DNA from: a virus
Length of the DNA: 23,385 nt
Direction: 5' to 3' (one strand)
Virus record (IMG/VR): IMGVR_UViG_3300043395_001653
Location: 1-23,385 of that record
Shown here: positions 16,980 to 23,385 of the stretch, one piece after another
How the letters are laid out: every line of letters starts with the position of its first letter
How positions within the stretch are numbered: the stretch's first letter is position 1
Made by a program: the position numbers and the translations under genes
Notes under the pieces: model-generated
Seen by the model: the letters and a program-made list of their open reading frames with translations, nothing else
Told to the model about the DNA's origin: nothing
The model's database searches: none

Positions 16980-17990
16980 TTAACTACTACCTCTAAACTT
17001 CTTTAAATATATAGAAAGTGAAACCTCTGAACTTGAGCCTGCACTTGATTTTAATTTTAACGAACTTCTATATTCTCTGTCTCCAGCCGTTCCAATTACA
17101 CCTTTTGGTTTTTGGTCTCTAATCCAACCAATGTTTTCAACCAATTTAACATTCTTAGTTTCACCAGCTTTCAATGTAACCGAACCAGGTACATTGATAA
17201 TTGGGTCTCCAGAAATAGTAAATGATATTGTTGTATCTTTGTCAGTTGTAAAGTTTGTAAGTTCTAATGTAGGGCCATTTAGCCATTCTTCTGTTGCTTT
17301 GTTAGCTCTTGCTCTATATGCAATATCTCCCAAATCTTTTTCTTTTACTTCAATAATTTTTGCAGCAAAATCTTCACCAACTTTTGCACCTTCAGCAAGT
17401 TTACCTTGCTTACCATATAATTGCTCCCTCAATGCTCCCAATTCTTGCTCTAATGCTTGATTTCTAGCAAATAAAGAAACCCTTTGTATTGATTCAGCAG
17501 TTGCTTTTTGAATTGCATTTTGTAAATCAGTTAATGAACTTGCTACTTTAGAATTTGCTTGTAAAGATTGATTATCGGCATTTGCAACTAATAATTCCTT
17601 ACCATCTATTTCAACTCTTAAACTTTGAGAAACTATTTCTAATTCAGTTACTTTTGCTCTTAAATCTAATATAATATCAGTTTGTTCAGCTATTGTTATA
17701 TCTCTTAATCTTATATCTTCTAAAGCTGCATCGTAAATTACTTTAAGAACCATTTCCGGTCTTTCTGGTTCTTCTATTGGTAATAATTCAAATATTACCG
17801 TATCTATTGATTTTATTAATTCTTCTTCGTTATATTTTGGCTTAGTTAATTTACCAAACAAAACTCCATCTCTATCCTCATCTGCTCTAAAATCATATAA
17901 ACCAGAATTTGTTTTTTGCGGCAAAGCAAGAGAACCGCTAATTTCTATAGCGTTTACTAAACTTTCATTTTTTAATCCTGTCATTGCCAT
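16980..17990 (-). CDS. Coiled-coil tail protein with C-terminal beta domain
   Basis: A 336-residue protein in three parts. An N-terminal region (1-90) has no known motif. A long coiled coil follows (about 93-200) with heptad-like Leu/Ile/Val spacing and many Glu, Gln and Ala. The C-terminal beta sandwich (about 237-336) is rich in Thr, Ser and Gly, with segments such as TISFTISGDPIINVPG and VTLKAGETKNVKLVE. Coiled coil plus beta head is a common plan for trimeric phage fibres and whiskers. It lies in the baseplate operon, 7 bases after the DNRLRE-type gene. A short fibre or whisker is inferred; a minor baseplate scaffold protein is the alternative. Confidence 0.72.
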   Translation of the reverse strand: MAMTGLKNESLVNAIEISGSLALPQKTNSGLYDFRADEDRDGVLFGKLTKPKYNEEELIKSIDTVIFELLPIEEPERPEMVLKVIYDAALEDIRLRDITIAEQTDIILDLRAKVTELEIVSQSLRVEIDGKELLVANADNQSLQANSKVASSLTDLQNAIQKATAESIQRVSLFARNQALEQELGALREQLYGKQGKLAEGAKVGEDFAAKIIEVKEKDLGDIAYRARANKATEEWLNGPTLELTNFTTDKDTTISFTISGDPIINVPGSVTLKAGETKNVKLVENIGWIRDQKPKGVIGTAGDREYRSSLKLKSSAGSSSEVSLSIYLKKFRGSS

Positions 17991-17997
17991 TTTATTC

Positions 17998-19065
17998 TTA
18001 TTTTACAACACTAAACGTTATTTCATCATCAAAGTATTGAACACTTCCATTTAAAATAACTTTAAATTCAATTTTATATACTCTATCCGATTCCCAATTT
18101 GATAAATTTAAATTAATAAAATTACTTGTTGAATCGCAACTTATTTTTGAATAATCACTAAATGGTATTATAATATCATTTGATGCAAAATCTTTTATTT
18201 GATAATATGATGTTTGCGGTAAATATTTTGTTGTGTTGTAAGAAAAAGAATTTGAAAAACTTTTTAATGGATATAACTCTCTAGCAAAAATTCTTAATTT
18301 TGGAGTTGTTCCTACTTTGTATTCTTTTTTAAGATTAGTAATTCCTATTTTAATATCATCGTTAGAAATTGCTGTTAATGTTCCTGTTGAAAAGTTTTGG
18401 TCGTTCCAACCAATTCTTATTTTAGGTTGGTATATTGTATTTGTTTCTTTAGAAAAGAACTTTAATTGTCCATAATCTTTAGTATCATTTTCAAAAGTAT
18501 CTGAATATTTTATAATAATACCATCATTTGGTCTAGAACCACTCATCCAAGATTGAAGTAAAGATTTTACATTCATTTCTATATCAGCTGTTTTATAACT
18601 AAATGATTGAGATGCTGAATTTGCTATCCACCAAGTACCACCTGTACCATTATTTGGATTAGCATCACTACCATCTGCTAAACTATTATCTAACCAATCT
18701 AATTTAGTATCGCCTTCTCTATAATTCCAAGTTACCCCTTGTGTTGAAATATTATCAAATCTAGTACCAGTACCCATTTCCCAACTTCTTGAAACAGCAT
18801 TTGCATAAATTGTATATTCTAATGGAATTTCTTCACTCTTTGTTTCTTTTAATATTAAAGTTGCTTCAGACATAGAGATTGATGTATCAACCAAAGATGA
18901 TGATAAAAATCCTACTTCAAATTTTAAAAGTGCTCTAGAAATATCTTTTATATTTCCATAGTAAACTTTACTTATCTCTAATATCTCATCCAAACCAGTA
19001 TTTTGATTTGGTTGTTGAAGATAAACCGATGCATCTTTTGATGCTGTTAAAAAATAGTATGCCAT
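17998..19065 (-). CDS. DNRLRE-type beta protein in the baseplate operon
   Basis: A 355-residue protein whose first 220 residues look like a DNRLRE/CBM96-type beta domain. It opens with FLTASKDASVY, has SRALLKFE (43-50), SWMSG (172-176), NDGIIIKYSD (180-189) and a closing strand segment FFSKETNTIYQPKIRIGW (203-220). Such domains are found in cell-wall and carbohydrate-interacting proteins. The remainder (226-355) is a second beta domain of unknown type. The start codon overlaps the stop of the gp6-like gene in TAATG, so translation is coupled to it. Placement inside the wedge operon suggests a virion protein, possibly contacting host surface glycans; the binding role is inferred. Confidence 0.72.
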   Translation of the reverse strand: MAYYFLTASKDASVYLQQPNQNTGLDEILEISKVYYGNIKDISRALLKFEVGFLSSSLVDTSISMSEATLILKETKSEEIPLEYTIYANAVSRSWEMGTGTRFDNISTQGVTWNYREGDTKLDWLDNSLADGSDANPNNGTGGTWWIANSASQSFSYKTADIEMNVKSLLQSWMSGSRPNDGIIIKYSDTFENDTKDYGQLKFFSKETNTIYQPKIRIGWNDQNFSTGTLTAISNDDIKIGITNLKKEYKVGTTPKLRIFARELYPLKSFSNSFSYNTTKYLPQTSYYQIKDFASNDIIIPFSDYSKISCDSTSNFINLNLSNWESDRVYKIEFKVILNGSVQYFDDEITFSVVK

Positions 19066-21101
19066 TATCTTGCTCTTCCTTTAATATCTGAATCAGGGAA
19101 TTTAACCTCGAAAACCGATGGGTCTAATGATGGGTAAATAATTTTTGATTTAGTTGCTGCATCAATATTGTAAGAATTTACCGAATATCTTCCGCCACAT
19201 TTATTTGTAACTACAACAGATGGTACTGATTGAACTCCTTCAACATTTGCTATTATTAGTTCAACTTCACTCAAATTAATTGTTTGATTAAAACTCCAAT
19301 TATCTATATTAAAAAAATCTTTCAATTCTGTAATACATTTTGCTACTACTTCATTTTTATTGTAATTTTGATAGCAAATTATTTCAAAATCAATACCAAT
19401 ATTAATTATAAAACCATCGTTGAAATTTACACCATCAGTTAAAATTCTATATTCATTTAAATATGTTTTAAGATTTTCTTTTACACCTCTGTTTAAAGTT
19501 GTTAAATGATTATTTCTATCATATCCTAATAAATAAAGATTAATTGCAAACGGATTGTTTTTTTCATTTTCATTTGAAGTTTTTCCAATTAAAAAATTTT
19601 GTATTTCTGTTTTTACCGTTGCTGCTGTTGGCTCTTCGTTATCAGGTTTATTAACAAAACTCATTACCAAATCAGTAAATTGTTGAAGTGAATTTGGCGA
19701 TGCTAAAATTGATGATGGTGAGTTATTATCTAAAGTACCATCAGCCACTGCGTATGCTTTTGCAACTCCACCAAACTTAGATGGCATTGATAAAGCTCTA
19801 ACTTGATAATCTTTAGCAGTTACTGCTCTATTTTGAGAACCAAAATTAGCTAATGCGTTTTGTCTAATTTCTTCTATTGTTTCTCCACCTCTACCACCAA
19901 TAGCCGGAATTTCATTATCAACCGCTATTGAATTTTTTGAACTTTGTAAAACTCTAATTTCTGCGCTTGTATATTGTGAAATATCTTCTTCGTATTCAAT
20001 ACCATCAAGTTGAGTTAATTCTCCTTGTGGTACATTTGAATCAACACCACCACCTTTAAAATATTTAATGGTTATAGTAGTATTTGATGGAGATGTACCA
20101 TATGTTTTTGTTTTTAAGAAATTAGTTGGGTCAAATGATTCTTCTAATCTATTAATTGAGTTTGGCAATCCCAATCCTACGTTTTTAAGGTTTGGAATTA
20201 ATAACTCATCAGATGCTGTTGGGTCTCCGGCTCCAAATTGAATTGTTGTTGTACTATCTGAATTTATTTTAGTAACAAATCTTCTTGATGTTTTAATAGT
20301 TTTTAAAATATAAGGAACTGTTGATTTAAATTGTGATAAATCTGAATCGTTTGCTTCTGTATTTGGTTCTTCAACAAAAACCATTTCTTGTGCTAAATAA
20401 GGAACTTCATACCATTTGTTACCATCAGAATCTCTTACATCATATATTTGAATAATATCAGTATCTCCTAATTTAATAGATTCAAAAGCTTTATAATTTC
20501 CAAAAGTAAAACTTTGAGTTACTTCTATTGCTGAAATTACATCTACATATTTTTTAAATAAATAAAATGTTGGTTCTCCTGTTGTTACATCTCTTTGATA
20601 TACAGAAGTTTCTCTATCGGTTTCATCGCTAAAATCTACAACATCTGTTGTTCTAAATAAAACTCCTGTTTTTGAAGATTTTACTCTCATTCCTGCTTTT
20701 ATTTTTAAAGCATATTTTGTATCAGGCTTATTATCTGAGCTAGTTCCTATTGATGGAACTAATTGATAAACAGAAAGTTTTGTTACCGCTGGTGCTGTTA
20801 CTTTTGGTTTATAACCTAAAAACTGAGCTAATGATAACACATTCTTTTTATCTTCTGCATATGGTAACATTGATTCTTTAAGAGTATCATCTACATAGTA
20901 AGATAAAACATCACCAATGTAAGAAGCCATCTCAATAAACATCATACCAGGAGATGTTTCATTGAAATCATTATACGTTTTAGGAAAATAATTTTTTGCA
21001 AATTCTATTAAACTATCTCTATAAGATGCAAAATCTTTATTAAGATATTTTATATCCTTTCCTTTATTTTTAAAATTTTTATTTGTAGTTTTTAAGGCCA
21101 T
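19065..21101 (-). CDS. 6: Baseplate wedge protein, gp6/J-like
   Basis: This 678-residue protein shows the hallmarks of the T4 gp6/P2 gpJ baseplate wedge family. Near the N-terminus is PGMMFIEMASYIGDVLSYYV (51-70) followed by DDTLKESMLP, the conserved segment after the initial helix. In the middle, GGRGGETIEEIRQNA (402-416) and the following RAVTAKDYQVRAL match the Baseplate_J core. T4 gp6 forms the ring of wedge dimers that ties the baseplate together and is close in size. The gene follows the gp25-like gene by 7 bases, the usual order in many contractile tails, and ends in a TAATG overlap with the DNRLRE-type gene. High confidence in family, good confidence in role. Confidence 0.92.
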   Translation of the reverse strand: MALKTTNKNFKNKGKDIKYLNKDFASYRDSLIEFAKNYFPKTYNDFNETSPGMMFIEMASYIGDVLSYYVDDTLKESMLPYAEDKKNVLSLAQFLGYKPKVTAPAVTKLSVYQLVPSIGTSSDNKPDTKYALKIKAGMRVKSSKTGVLFRTTDVVDFSDETDRETSVYQRDVTTGEPTFYLFKKYVDVISAIEVTQSFTFGNYKAFESIKLGDTDIIQIYDVRDSDGNKWYEVPYLAQEMVFVEEPNTEANDSDLSQFKSTVPYILKTIKTSRRFVTKINSDSTTTIQFGAGDPTASDELLIPNLKNVGLGLPNSINRLEESFDPTNFLKTKTYGTSPSNTTITIKYFKGGGVDSNVPQGELTQLDGIEYEEDISQYTSAEIRVLQSSKNSIAVDNEIPAIGGRGGETIEEIRQNALANFGSQNRAVTAKDYQVRALSMPSKFGGVAKAYAVADGTLDNNSPSSILASPNSLQQFTDLVMSFVNKPDNEEPTAATVKTEIQNFLIGKTSNENEKNNPFAINLYLLGYDRNNHLTTLNRGVKENLKTYLNEYRILTDGVNFNDGFIINIGIDFEIICYQNYNKNEVVAKCITELKDFFNIDNWSFNQTINLSEVELIIANVEGVQSVPSVVVTNKCGGRYSVNSYNIDAATKSKIIYPSLDPSVFEVKFPDSDIKGRAR

Positions 21102-21108
21102 CTTTTAA

Positions 21109-21534
21109 TTATTGAACTGTAAATGTTAATGCTTCTAGTTTTGGATTTTCTCCAACTCTAAATTTAATAGAAACATCTACTTGATTTCTATCTTTTAAAT
21201 CATTAGATTGTTTTATATCTATTGTATCAATTGTAACAAAAGGAAGCCACATAGATAATGATTCAGAAATTCTTTGTTCAATTCTATCAGGCAAATCTTC
21301 GGTATTTTGTTCAAAAAGTAATTCTTGCAATCCACTTCCTAAATTTGGTTGCATTACTCTTTCATATTTCTTTGTAAGAAGTAAACTCTTAATATTTGTT
21401 TTTACTTGTTCTGCGGTAGTAAATGATTGATTAAATGCAGTATTACCAATTTGTAATGGTAAGGTTATACCTATTGCATAATCATTATACTCTTTAGTAT
21501 CAATTACTCTCTTTTGACCAAGTATTACAGGCAT
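21109..21534 (-). CDS. 25: Baseplate wedge protein, gp25-like
   Basis: A 141-residue protein with the features of the GPW/gp25 family: an N-terminal IGITLPLQIGN, a helix with VKTNIKSLLLTKKYERVMQP (45-64), then NLGSGLQELLFEQN and a helix DRIEQRISESLSMWLPF. The motif around ERVMQPNLGSGL is the classical signature of gp25, which joins the wedge to the sheath and inner tail. Length is near that of T4 gp25. It overlaps the preceding small gene by one base (TAATG) and is followed by the gp6-like gene, as in other contractile-tail clusters. Confidence 0.93.
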   Translation of the reverse strand: MPVILGQKRVIDTKEYNDYAIGITLPLQIGNTAFNQSFTTAEQVKTNIKSLLLTKKYERVMQPNLGSGLQELLFEQNTEDLPDRIEQRISESLSMWLPFVTIDTIDIKQSNDLKDRNQVDVSIKFRVGENPKLEALTFTVQ

Positions 21535-22007
21535 TACTTCTTAAATCTTTTAACAAGCTCTGAATAATCTCTATTCAATGCTTTATCTAATTCAGCTACA
21601 CCAGTTTGAACTCCCAATCCAGTTTTTTGAGGTCCGCTGGTGAAATCTCCGTAACCCATTTTTTCAGCAATTGCTGTTCTACCTACAATAGAACCCATAT
21701 CACCTTGTCCAAAATTCATAGTTCTAAAACCACCATCGCTTCCAACGGCTGCTTTAGTTTCATTAAGAATTTGATTAATCATTGGATTTTTGCTATATTC
21801 TTTTTTTGATTCTACAATAGTATTATCATCACCTAAAATAGCTTTAGCCATACTCAACCCTTCAGATTTAGTTTTTACAACCTTTCCCTCAGCCATCATT
21901 TTTTTCATTTCGGCTTTAACTCCCTCTTTAATTAGAGCTGGTAGTTGTTGTTTAACTTCCTCTTGAACTAAGATTTGAATAGCTTTTAAAAGTTTATCAG
22001 TATTCAT
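21534..22007 (-). CDS. Small baseplate-operon protein of unknown function
   Basis: A 157-residue protein, not recognised. The N-terminal half is helical and highly charged, starting MNTDKLLKAIQILVQEEVKQ, with many Lys and Glu. The second half is Gly- and Asn-rich (GFRTMNFGQGDMGSIVGRTA) and ends in a short basic helix (LVKRFKK). It leads the baseplate operon, directly behind a candidate late promoter, and its stop overlaps the start of the gp25-like gene. It could be an assembly chaperone or a small hub component; position is the only guide. Confidence 0.7.
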   Translation of the reverse strand: MNTDKLLKAIQILVQEEVKQQLPALIKEGVKAEMKKMMAEGKVVKTKSEGLSMAKAILGDDNTIVESKKEYSKNPMINQILNETKAAVGSDGGFRTMNFGQGDMGSIVGRTAIAEKMGYGDFTSGPQKTGLGVQTGVAELDKALNRDYSELVKRFKK

Positions 22008-22027
22008 ATTTCTTTATTGTTATGTTT

Positions 22028-22036
22028 ATAAATATT
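22028..22036 (-). promoter_or_regulatory. Candidate late promoter element, copy 5
   Basis: The minus strand reads AATATTTAT, 21 bases before the ATG at 22007, in the 52-base gap after the M15 peptidase gene. It would drive the seven-gene baseplate run down to 10465, in which no other gap is longer than 11 bases. No -33 TTTG or TTG is found at the proper distance. Confidence 0.5.
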
Positions 22037-22059
22037 TAAATGGATTATTTTTGGGTTTA

Positions 22060-23043
22060 TTATACCTTGTCTGTATAAAATCCCCAATATTCCCAATGCC
22101 ACATCTCATCAACACCATTACCATCTGCCAATCTATATGGATTATACCACCCATATTTAGGCGCATTGTTGGATAGCCATCTATATAAAGATGATGTTTC
22201 TCTACCTTGTTTATTAACACTAGGTACACCACTACCACCAACTGCTCTATACAATTCACCAAAATCTAGTGCTAATCCCCAACCATGTGGAGATTTACCA
22301 GCTTTAGCTATTGTAGAACCACTACCCAAAGAACTTTGATGCGATACACTTCTATAAGCAGATGTTATTGTCCATCCAATACCAGCAGATTTTGCAGCTG
22401 CTTTAAGTTTAAAATATTGATTTGCTGCTTCTGGATGTAGTAGATACCAACCACCCGTACCTTTGTATGTATATTCTGCCCTACCACCCTTTTCAACACC
22501 AATCATAGTATCTGGTGGTAAAGTTCCATTTTCGTATTTACCTTTCCAATCAGGTGGTGCTGAAACTCCAATAGCTCCAACTTGAGCAAATATTTTAGCT
22601 GGTGGGCCACTTTCTATCTTTTTTAAATTTTCAGTTGAAGGTTGTTTTTCTTCTGGTTTAAAATCGGTAGGTGGTTCACCTTGTATAGGAGTGGGTGCTG
22701 ATCTTGGTGCGTAATCAAAATTTGTTGTAGCTTGTTCGGCTGGTTTGGCTTCTATTTTTTTATCACTATCTACCTTGCCATTATTTTTTTCATGTTCATC
22801 TACACCCTTTCCTTCTGATTCTGGTGAATCATCGGATGGTGGTATTTGTGGTGATGGGGTTGATGGTGTTACTGTATAACCAGACCAAATAACCACACCT
22901 GGTCCAGGAGTTGGTACAGGTACAGTTGGATATAATGATATTGTTGAAGCTACTCCCGAAACTGTAGTTAAATGCTGAGTAGCATATTGAATAAAATCAT
23001 CAATTATTAAAGAAGTATTTTTTGTAGGGTCTATTATTGACAT
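22060..23043 (-). CDS. Tail-associated M15 (VanY-like) peptidoglycan peptidase
   Basis: A 327-residue protein. An N-terminal anchor-like region (1-55) is followed by a long, disordered, Pro/Glu/Lys-rich linker (56-145). The C-terminal M15 metallopeptidase domain (about 190-327) shows SAYRS (228-232), SPHGWGLALD (251-260, with zinc ligands His 253 and Asp 260) and EMWHWEY (313-319, with ligand His 316). This is the VanY/D,D- or L,D-carboxypeptidase fold; phage members cut peptide cross-bridges of the cell wall. No signal peptide is seen, which suits a virion-borne enzyme. It lies 10 bases after a second M15 gene and directly before the baseplate operon, so a tail-tip lysin is more likely than a holin-linked endolysin, though that remains possible. 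Confidence 0.86.
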   Translation of the reverse strand: MSIIDPTKNTSLIIDDFIQYATQHLTTVSGVASTISLYPTVPVPTPGPGVVIWSGYTVTPSTPSPQIPPSDDSPESEGKGVDEHEKNNGKVDSDKKIEAKPAEQATTNFDYAPRSAPTPIQGEPPTDFKPEEKQPSTENLKKIESGPPAKIFAQVGAIGVSAPPDWKGKYENGTLPPDTMIGVEKGGRAEYTYKGTGGWYLLHPEAANQYFKLKAAAKSAGIGWTITSAYRSVSHQSSLGSGSTIAKAGKSPHGWGLALDFGELYRAVGGSGVPSVNKQGRETSSLYRWLSNNAPKYGWYNPYRLADGNGVDEMWHWEYWGFYTDKV

Positions 23044-23053
23044 AACTTAAATA

Positions 23054-23385
23054 TTATTCATATATTGAAACGTGCATTGGGTCAAAACTTTTTAACCAAG
23101 TCATTCCCTCATTTTGAAAAACTTTAGCTACTTCCAAAAATCCCAAATCAAAATCATTAAAATCTCTAATTTTAGTTTTTCCTTCATATATCCCATCAGA
23201 ACCAAATTTAGTTCCTATCGGATATATATCAGCATTCATATCAATTGCCAATCCCCAGCTATGATTTGATAAACGAGTTCCGTTTGTTACATTTCTTATA
23301 GCTAGCCCACCTGAACAAGTTTTTATAAATTTATTTAATCCTTTGGCTTTTATTTTTTGAAAAGCAGGTTCTGCAACTATTTTAA
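23054..23385 (-). CDS. M15-type peptidase, N-terminus outside the window
   Basis: An open frame enters from the window edge and ends at 23054. The visible 110 residues include TRLSNHSWGLAIDMN, giving the His-x6-Asp zinc-ligand pair, and FDPMHVSIYE near the end, with the second His; both fit the M15 family. The internal ATG at 23251 would remove the first His ligand, so it is not the true start; the frame is open upstream through the window edge. The gene lies 10 bases before the second M15 gene and is probably in the same transcript. Its substrate is probably peptidoglycan; whether the catalytic Glu is present cannot be judged without the family alignment. Confidence 0.78.
   Translation of the reverse strand, partial: KIVAEPAFQKIKAKGLNKFIKTCSGGLAIRNVTNGTRLSNHSWGLAIDMNADIYPIGTKFGSDGIYEGKTKIRDFNDFDLGFLEVAKVFQNEGMTWLKSFDPMHVSIYE

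Noticed and set aside
7604-22035. T4-type late promoter TATAAATA read on the plus strand
   Set aside because: Copies at 7606, 8489 and 22028 do spell TATAAATA on the plus strand, but that direction would run against all the genes, and the fixed distance to minus-strand starts favours the minus reading.
22026-22262. 78-codon minus-strand frame overlapping the M15 gene
   Set aside because: It is in another frame of the M15 coding region, covers its conserved His end, and has no domain of its own.
23054-23251. A complete 65-residue gene starting at 23251
   Set aside because: The frame is open upstream to the window edge and the upstream part contains the His ligand of the M15 motif, so this start is internal.
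1-23385. tRNA genes, CRISPR arrays, insertion sequences or attachment sites
   Set aside because: No cloverleaf, regularly spaced repeat, transposase, integrase or paired end repeats could be recognised on either strand.

Overview
The window looks like part of the genome of a contractile-tailed bacteriophage (T4-like in the broad sense). The DNA is AT-rich. Nearly every gene is on the minus strand, so transcription runs from position 23385 towards position 1. The host is probably a member of the Bacteroidetes (Bacteroidota). Three things point there: start codons follow A/T-rich leaders without AGGAGG-type ribosome binding sites, one promoter fits the Bacteroidetes -33 TTTG / -7 TAnnTTTG pattern, and gene content and style fit such phages. 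No tRNA, rRNA, CRISPR array, insertion sequence or integrase was seen, and no gap exceeds 300 bases.

Layout in transcription order. (1) 23385-22060: two adjacent M15-type (VanY-like) peptidoglycan peptidases, the first cut by the window edge; probably tail-associated cell-wall enzymes. (2) 22007-10465: a tightly packed baseplate operon. It holds a small unknown protein, a gp25-like wedge protein, a gp6/J-like wedge protein, a DNRLRE-type beta protein, a coiled-coil protein, a Pro/Gly-rich unknown, and a 1724-residue protein with a gpI/gp7-like helical module, a LamG-like domain and three 19-residue repeats. (3) 10404-7618: three fibre-like structural proteins, two sharing a C-terminal module, with a strong hairpin terminator between the last two. 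(4) 7585-6749: three small genes, one GIY-YIG-like. (5) 6694-2607: a DNA primase and a single-chain Mre11-Rad50 (gp47-gp46 fused) protein, behind a Bacteroidetes-like promoter. (6) 2441-2617, plus strand: a small ribbon-helix-helix-like protein whose end overlaps the nuclease gene. (7) 2352-1: the first 784 codons of a long fibre-like structural protein.

The most interesting non-coding signal is a nine-base motif, WATATTTAT on the minus strand, in front of five transcription units. In four it lies 20-22 bases from the start codon, and in one 32. No -33 box is conserved, so it is a good candidate for a phage late promoter, distinct from the host-like promoter of the primase-nuclease operon. 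Functional calls for gp25, gp6, primase, Mre11-Rad50 and the M15 peptidases rest on visible motifs. The remaining structural assignments rest mainly on context.
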